From positions 1 to 7,934 of the forward strand of contig JAZQOZ010000218.1 in NCBI GenBank assembly GCA_045628085.1: a DNA stretch of 7,934 nt, read 5' to 3'. Below are positions 6,085-7,934 of this stretch, piece after piece. The position numbers were made by a program, and so were the translations under genes. This DNA comes from Firm-04 sp045628085. Its GTDB lineage: Bacteria; Bacillota; Clostridia; Oscillospirales; Ruminococcaceae. Every line of letters starts with the position of its first letter. Position 1 is the first letter of the stretch. A model generated the notes under the pieces. That model did not search any database and had not been told where the DNA came from. It saw only the letters and a list, made by a program, of their open reading frames with translations.

Positions 6085-6241
6085 GTCCGTTTTGGGAACA
6101 TCACTTACTAGATAATGTAGCGTGAAAAATCCCAAATCACATTACTCAACACCTTAGAAACGGAAAAGTATAAGGTTATGGGTGTTCGTACATAAATGTA
6201 GCAACGCGCATGACAAAAAAATGATCAAGGAGACCGACAAA
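6085..6241 (+). other. Spacer between the regulator and the export genes
   Basis: I find no gene, no precursor peptide frame with a ribosome binding site, and no strong terminator here. A weak GATAAT (6111-6116) has no good -35 partner. ACCTTA and TAAGGT around 6150-6175 can pair over 6 bp with a 14-base loop and no T run. Transcription may simply run through from the 5777-5805 promoter. Confidence 0.35.
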
Positions 6242-6661
6242 ATGAGCGATGAAATATTCAGAAAGAAAAGTTTGGATAAGGTTAAATCCCCCGAAAATCT
6301 CGATGATTATATCCACGTATCCAATCCGGGTGTGTGGCTGCTGCTGATCAGCATCATCATTCTCTTGGCGGGGGCTTGTGTTTGGGGTATCTTCGGTCAT
6401 ATTGACAGTACGGCATCCACGACCGTTCACATTGAAGACGGGACGGTTACCTGTTTCGTCGCGGATAAAGATATCTCCTCGGTACATGAAGGAATGACTG
6501 TTCGGTTTGACGGATTTGAAGCAGTCATCACCGAAATCGGCAAAAAGGAAGAAATGGGATATATTTGCACACTTCAATCAAGCGGGACGATCCCCGACGG
6601 ATTTTACGAAGGAAAAATAGTCATCAAAAGTGTCAAACCTTTATCTTTCGTTTTGAATTGA
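6242..6661 (+). CDS. Short HlyD-like membrane protein of an NHLM-type peptide export system
   Basis: The protein has 139 residues. The start at ATG 6242 is chosen because AAGGAGA lies 8 bases upstream; an in-frame start 60 bases earlier lacks one. The N-terminus FRKKSLDKVKSPENLDDYIHVSNPGVW matches the pattern of NHLM-system membrane fusion proteins (Leu-x-x-Val-x-Ser-Pro-Glu-x-Leu-Asp). One membrane helix follows at about residues 31-53 (LLLISIIILLAGACVWGIFG). Residues 58-139 form a small beta-rich domain outside the membrane (DGTVTCFVADKDISSVHEGMTVRF), like the lipoyl/barrel part of HlyD. The long coiled coil of ordinary HlyD proteins is missing, which suits a Gram-positive cell with no outer membrane to cross. 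It would partner the ABC transporter 10 bp downstream in exporting a ribosomally made peptide. The family call comes from memory of the motif. Confidence 0.8.
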   Translation: MSDEIFRKKSLDKVKSPENLDDYIHVSNPGVWLLLISIIILLAGACVWGIFGHIDSTASTTVHIEDGTVTCFVADKDISSVHEGMTVRFDGFEAVITEIGKKEEMGYICTLQSSGTIPDGFYEGKIVIKSVKPLSFVLN

Positions 6662-6671
6662 GGAATCCAAC

Positions 6672-7934
6672 ATGGCAGAGAGAATAAAAAAGCCGATCAC
6701 AAAGGGCGTTGCCAAGGTTCCCGTGGTCATGCAGCTGGAAGCGTTGGAGTGCGGTGCGGCAAGCCTTTGTATGATCCTGGCCTATTACAATAAATGGATA
6801 CCGCTGGAGCAGGTGCGCGAGGACTGCGGTGTATCACGTGACGGCTCCAATGCCCGCAACGTGTTGAAGGCAGCACGCTTTTACGGCTTGGAGGCAAAGG
6901 GCTATCGCTACGAGCCGGAAACGCTGAAGACGCAGGGAAAGTTTCCCTGCATTATTCACTGGAATTTCAATCATTTCGTGGTACTGGATGGCTTCAAAGG
7001 CGGCAAAGCCTATTTGAATGACCCGGCAAAAGGTACTTACAGCGTTCCTATGGACACTTTTGACGATTCTTTTACCGGCATCTGCCTGCAATTTGAACCC
7101 ACCGACGCATTTACTCCGTCCGGAAAGCCGAAAAGCATGCTTGCCTTTGCTGCAAAACGGTTGAAAGGAACCGGCGCAGCGATGGCGTTCACTGTGCTTA
7201 CCGGTATTGTAGCGGCTTTGATGGGCCTTGTTCAGCCTGCATTCTCCCGCGTGCTTCTCGACCATCTTCTCTCCGGTAAAGACCTTGCGTGGACAACAGG
7301 ATTCCTTCTGTTTCTCGGCGTGTTCAACCTGATACAGATCATCATGTCCGCTCTGCAGGCAGTCTATTCGCTCCGCATAGGCGGAAAAATGGCAGCGGTC
7401 GGCAATGCCTCCTATATGTGGAAGGTTCTGAAAATGCCGATGCGGTTTTTCTCTCAACGTATGGCGGGCGATATTCAGGGACGGCAGAGCTCCAACGCAT
7501 CTATCGCAAATACGCTGATCGGTACATTTGCGCCGCTTCTGCTCAACGCAGTCATGATGGTGTTTTATTTCGTAGTCATGCTTCGTTATAGTGTGATCCT
7601 CACCGTCATCGGACTTTCTTCGCTGAGTATCAACGCTTTTGTTTCAAGATACATATCTAAAAGACGCATCAATGTGACCCGTGTGTCCATGCGGGACAGT
7701 GCAAAGCTCGGCGCCGCCACAGTCGCCGGCATTGAAATGATCGAAACGATCAAATCTTCCGGTGCAGAAAACGGCTATTTCAAAAAGTGGTCGGGTTATC
7801 AGGCCAGCGTCAATACGCAGCAGGTGAAATTTCTGAAGTTGGATCAGTATCTCGGTATGATCCCGCAGTTCGTTTCCACCCTTGCAAATAATGCCGTTCT
7901 GTTTCTCGGCGTGTGGCTGACCATGCAGGGACAG
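6672..7934 (+). CDS. NHLM-type peptidase C39 / ABC transporter for peptide maturation and export (N-terminal part)
   Basis: The window shows the first 421 residues; the end is cut off. Residues 14-140 are a C39 peptidase domain: QLEALECGAASL gives the oxyanion-hole Gln21 and catalytic Cys27, His101 sits in NFNHFVVLDGF, and Asp117 in YLNDP, so the triad is intact. It should cut a double-glycine-type leader from a precursor peptide on the cytoplasmic side. From about residue 155 an ABC exporter membrane domain follows, with helices near 168-190, 207-230, 284-304, 306-324 and 397-417. The ATPase domain (Walker A, signature, Walker B) lies beyond the window. ATG 6672 has GAGG overlapping the preceding stop codon, 8 bases upstream, so the two proteins are likely made together. 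The product is probably a bacteriocin or other RiPP of the nitrile-hydratase-leader class; the partner short HlyD supports NHLM rather than a lactococcin-type exporter. Confidence 0.9.
   Translation, partial: MAERIKKPITKGVAKVPVVMQLEALECGAASLCMILAYYNKWIPLEQVREDCGVSRDGSNARNVLKAARFYGLEAKGYRYEPETLKTQGKFPCIIHWNFNHFVVLDGFKGGKAYLNDPAKGTYSVPMDTFDDSFTGICLQFEPTDAFTPSGKPKSMLAFAAKRLKGTGAAMAFTVLTGIVAALMGLVQPAFSRVLLDHLLSGKDLAWTTGFLLFLGVFNLIQIIMSALQAVYSLRIGGKMAAVGNASYMWKVLKMPMRFFSQRMAGDIQGRQSSNASIANTLIGTFAPLLLNAVMMVFYFVVMLRYSVILTVIGLSSLSINAFVSRYISKRRINVTRVSMRDSAKLGAATVAGIEMIETIKSSGAENGYFKKWSGYQASVNTQQVKFLKLDQYLGMIPQFVSTLANNAVLFLGVWLTMQGQ

Noticed and set aside
6834..7457. A 207-codon minus-strand open frame.
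   Set aside because: It is the antisense shadow of the C39-ABC transporter gene, whose catalytic motifs are clear on the plus strand.

Overview
The window looks like chromosome of a Ruminococcus-like gut Firmicute (Oscillospiraceae). The basis is two secreted proteins ending in type I dockerins of the duplicated Ca-loop kind, an ECF-type sigma factor / membrane anti-sigma pair of clostridial style, A-rich Shine-Dalgarno sites and consensus sigma-A promoters. The genus is an inference. There are two gene blocks pointing away from each other, separated by a gene-poor junction at about 4159-4660.

Left block (minus strand, 1-4158). It is read from right to left. Two paralogous dockerin proteins (4158-3037 and 2983-1973) form an operon that starts at a near-perfect promoter (4269-4297) and ends at a strong hairpin terminator (1925-1957). 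Beyond that, a second operon begins with an ECF-like sigma factor (1744-1187). A single-pass membrane protein, probably its anti-sigma factor, overlaps it by 4 bp (1190-270). A secreted protein follows 15 bp later and runs off the window at position 1. The logic resembles a cell-surface sensing switch beside extracellular proteins that dock onto a cellulosome-type scaffold. A regulatory link between the two operons is not shown by the sequence.

Junction (4159-4660). On the plus strand it holds a broken HigB/RelE-like toxin fragment, a clean 10-bp-stem terminator, and a stretch that reads like a decayed mobile-element or plasmid protein. It appears to be a scar of accessory DNA.

Right block (plus strand, 4661-7934). 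First comes an unrecognised 280-residue protein (4661-5503), then a long GC-rich hairpin. After it lies a gene-free stretch with an unusual symmetric set of four TAANTTCCG repeats (5587-5691). A consensus promoter then leads to a 69-residue Cro/CI-type regulator (5875-6084). Last come two genes of an NHLM-type (nitrile-hydratase-like leader microcin) peptide export system: a very short HlyD-like membrane protein (6242-6661) and the N-terminal 421 residues of a peptidase C39-ABC transporter (6672-7934, cut by the window end). The transporter would cleave the leader peptide from a ribosomally made peptide and export it. No precursor peptide gene is visible in the window, so it should lie downstream or elsewhere.
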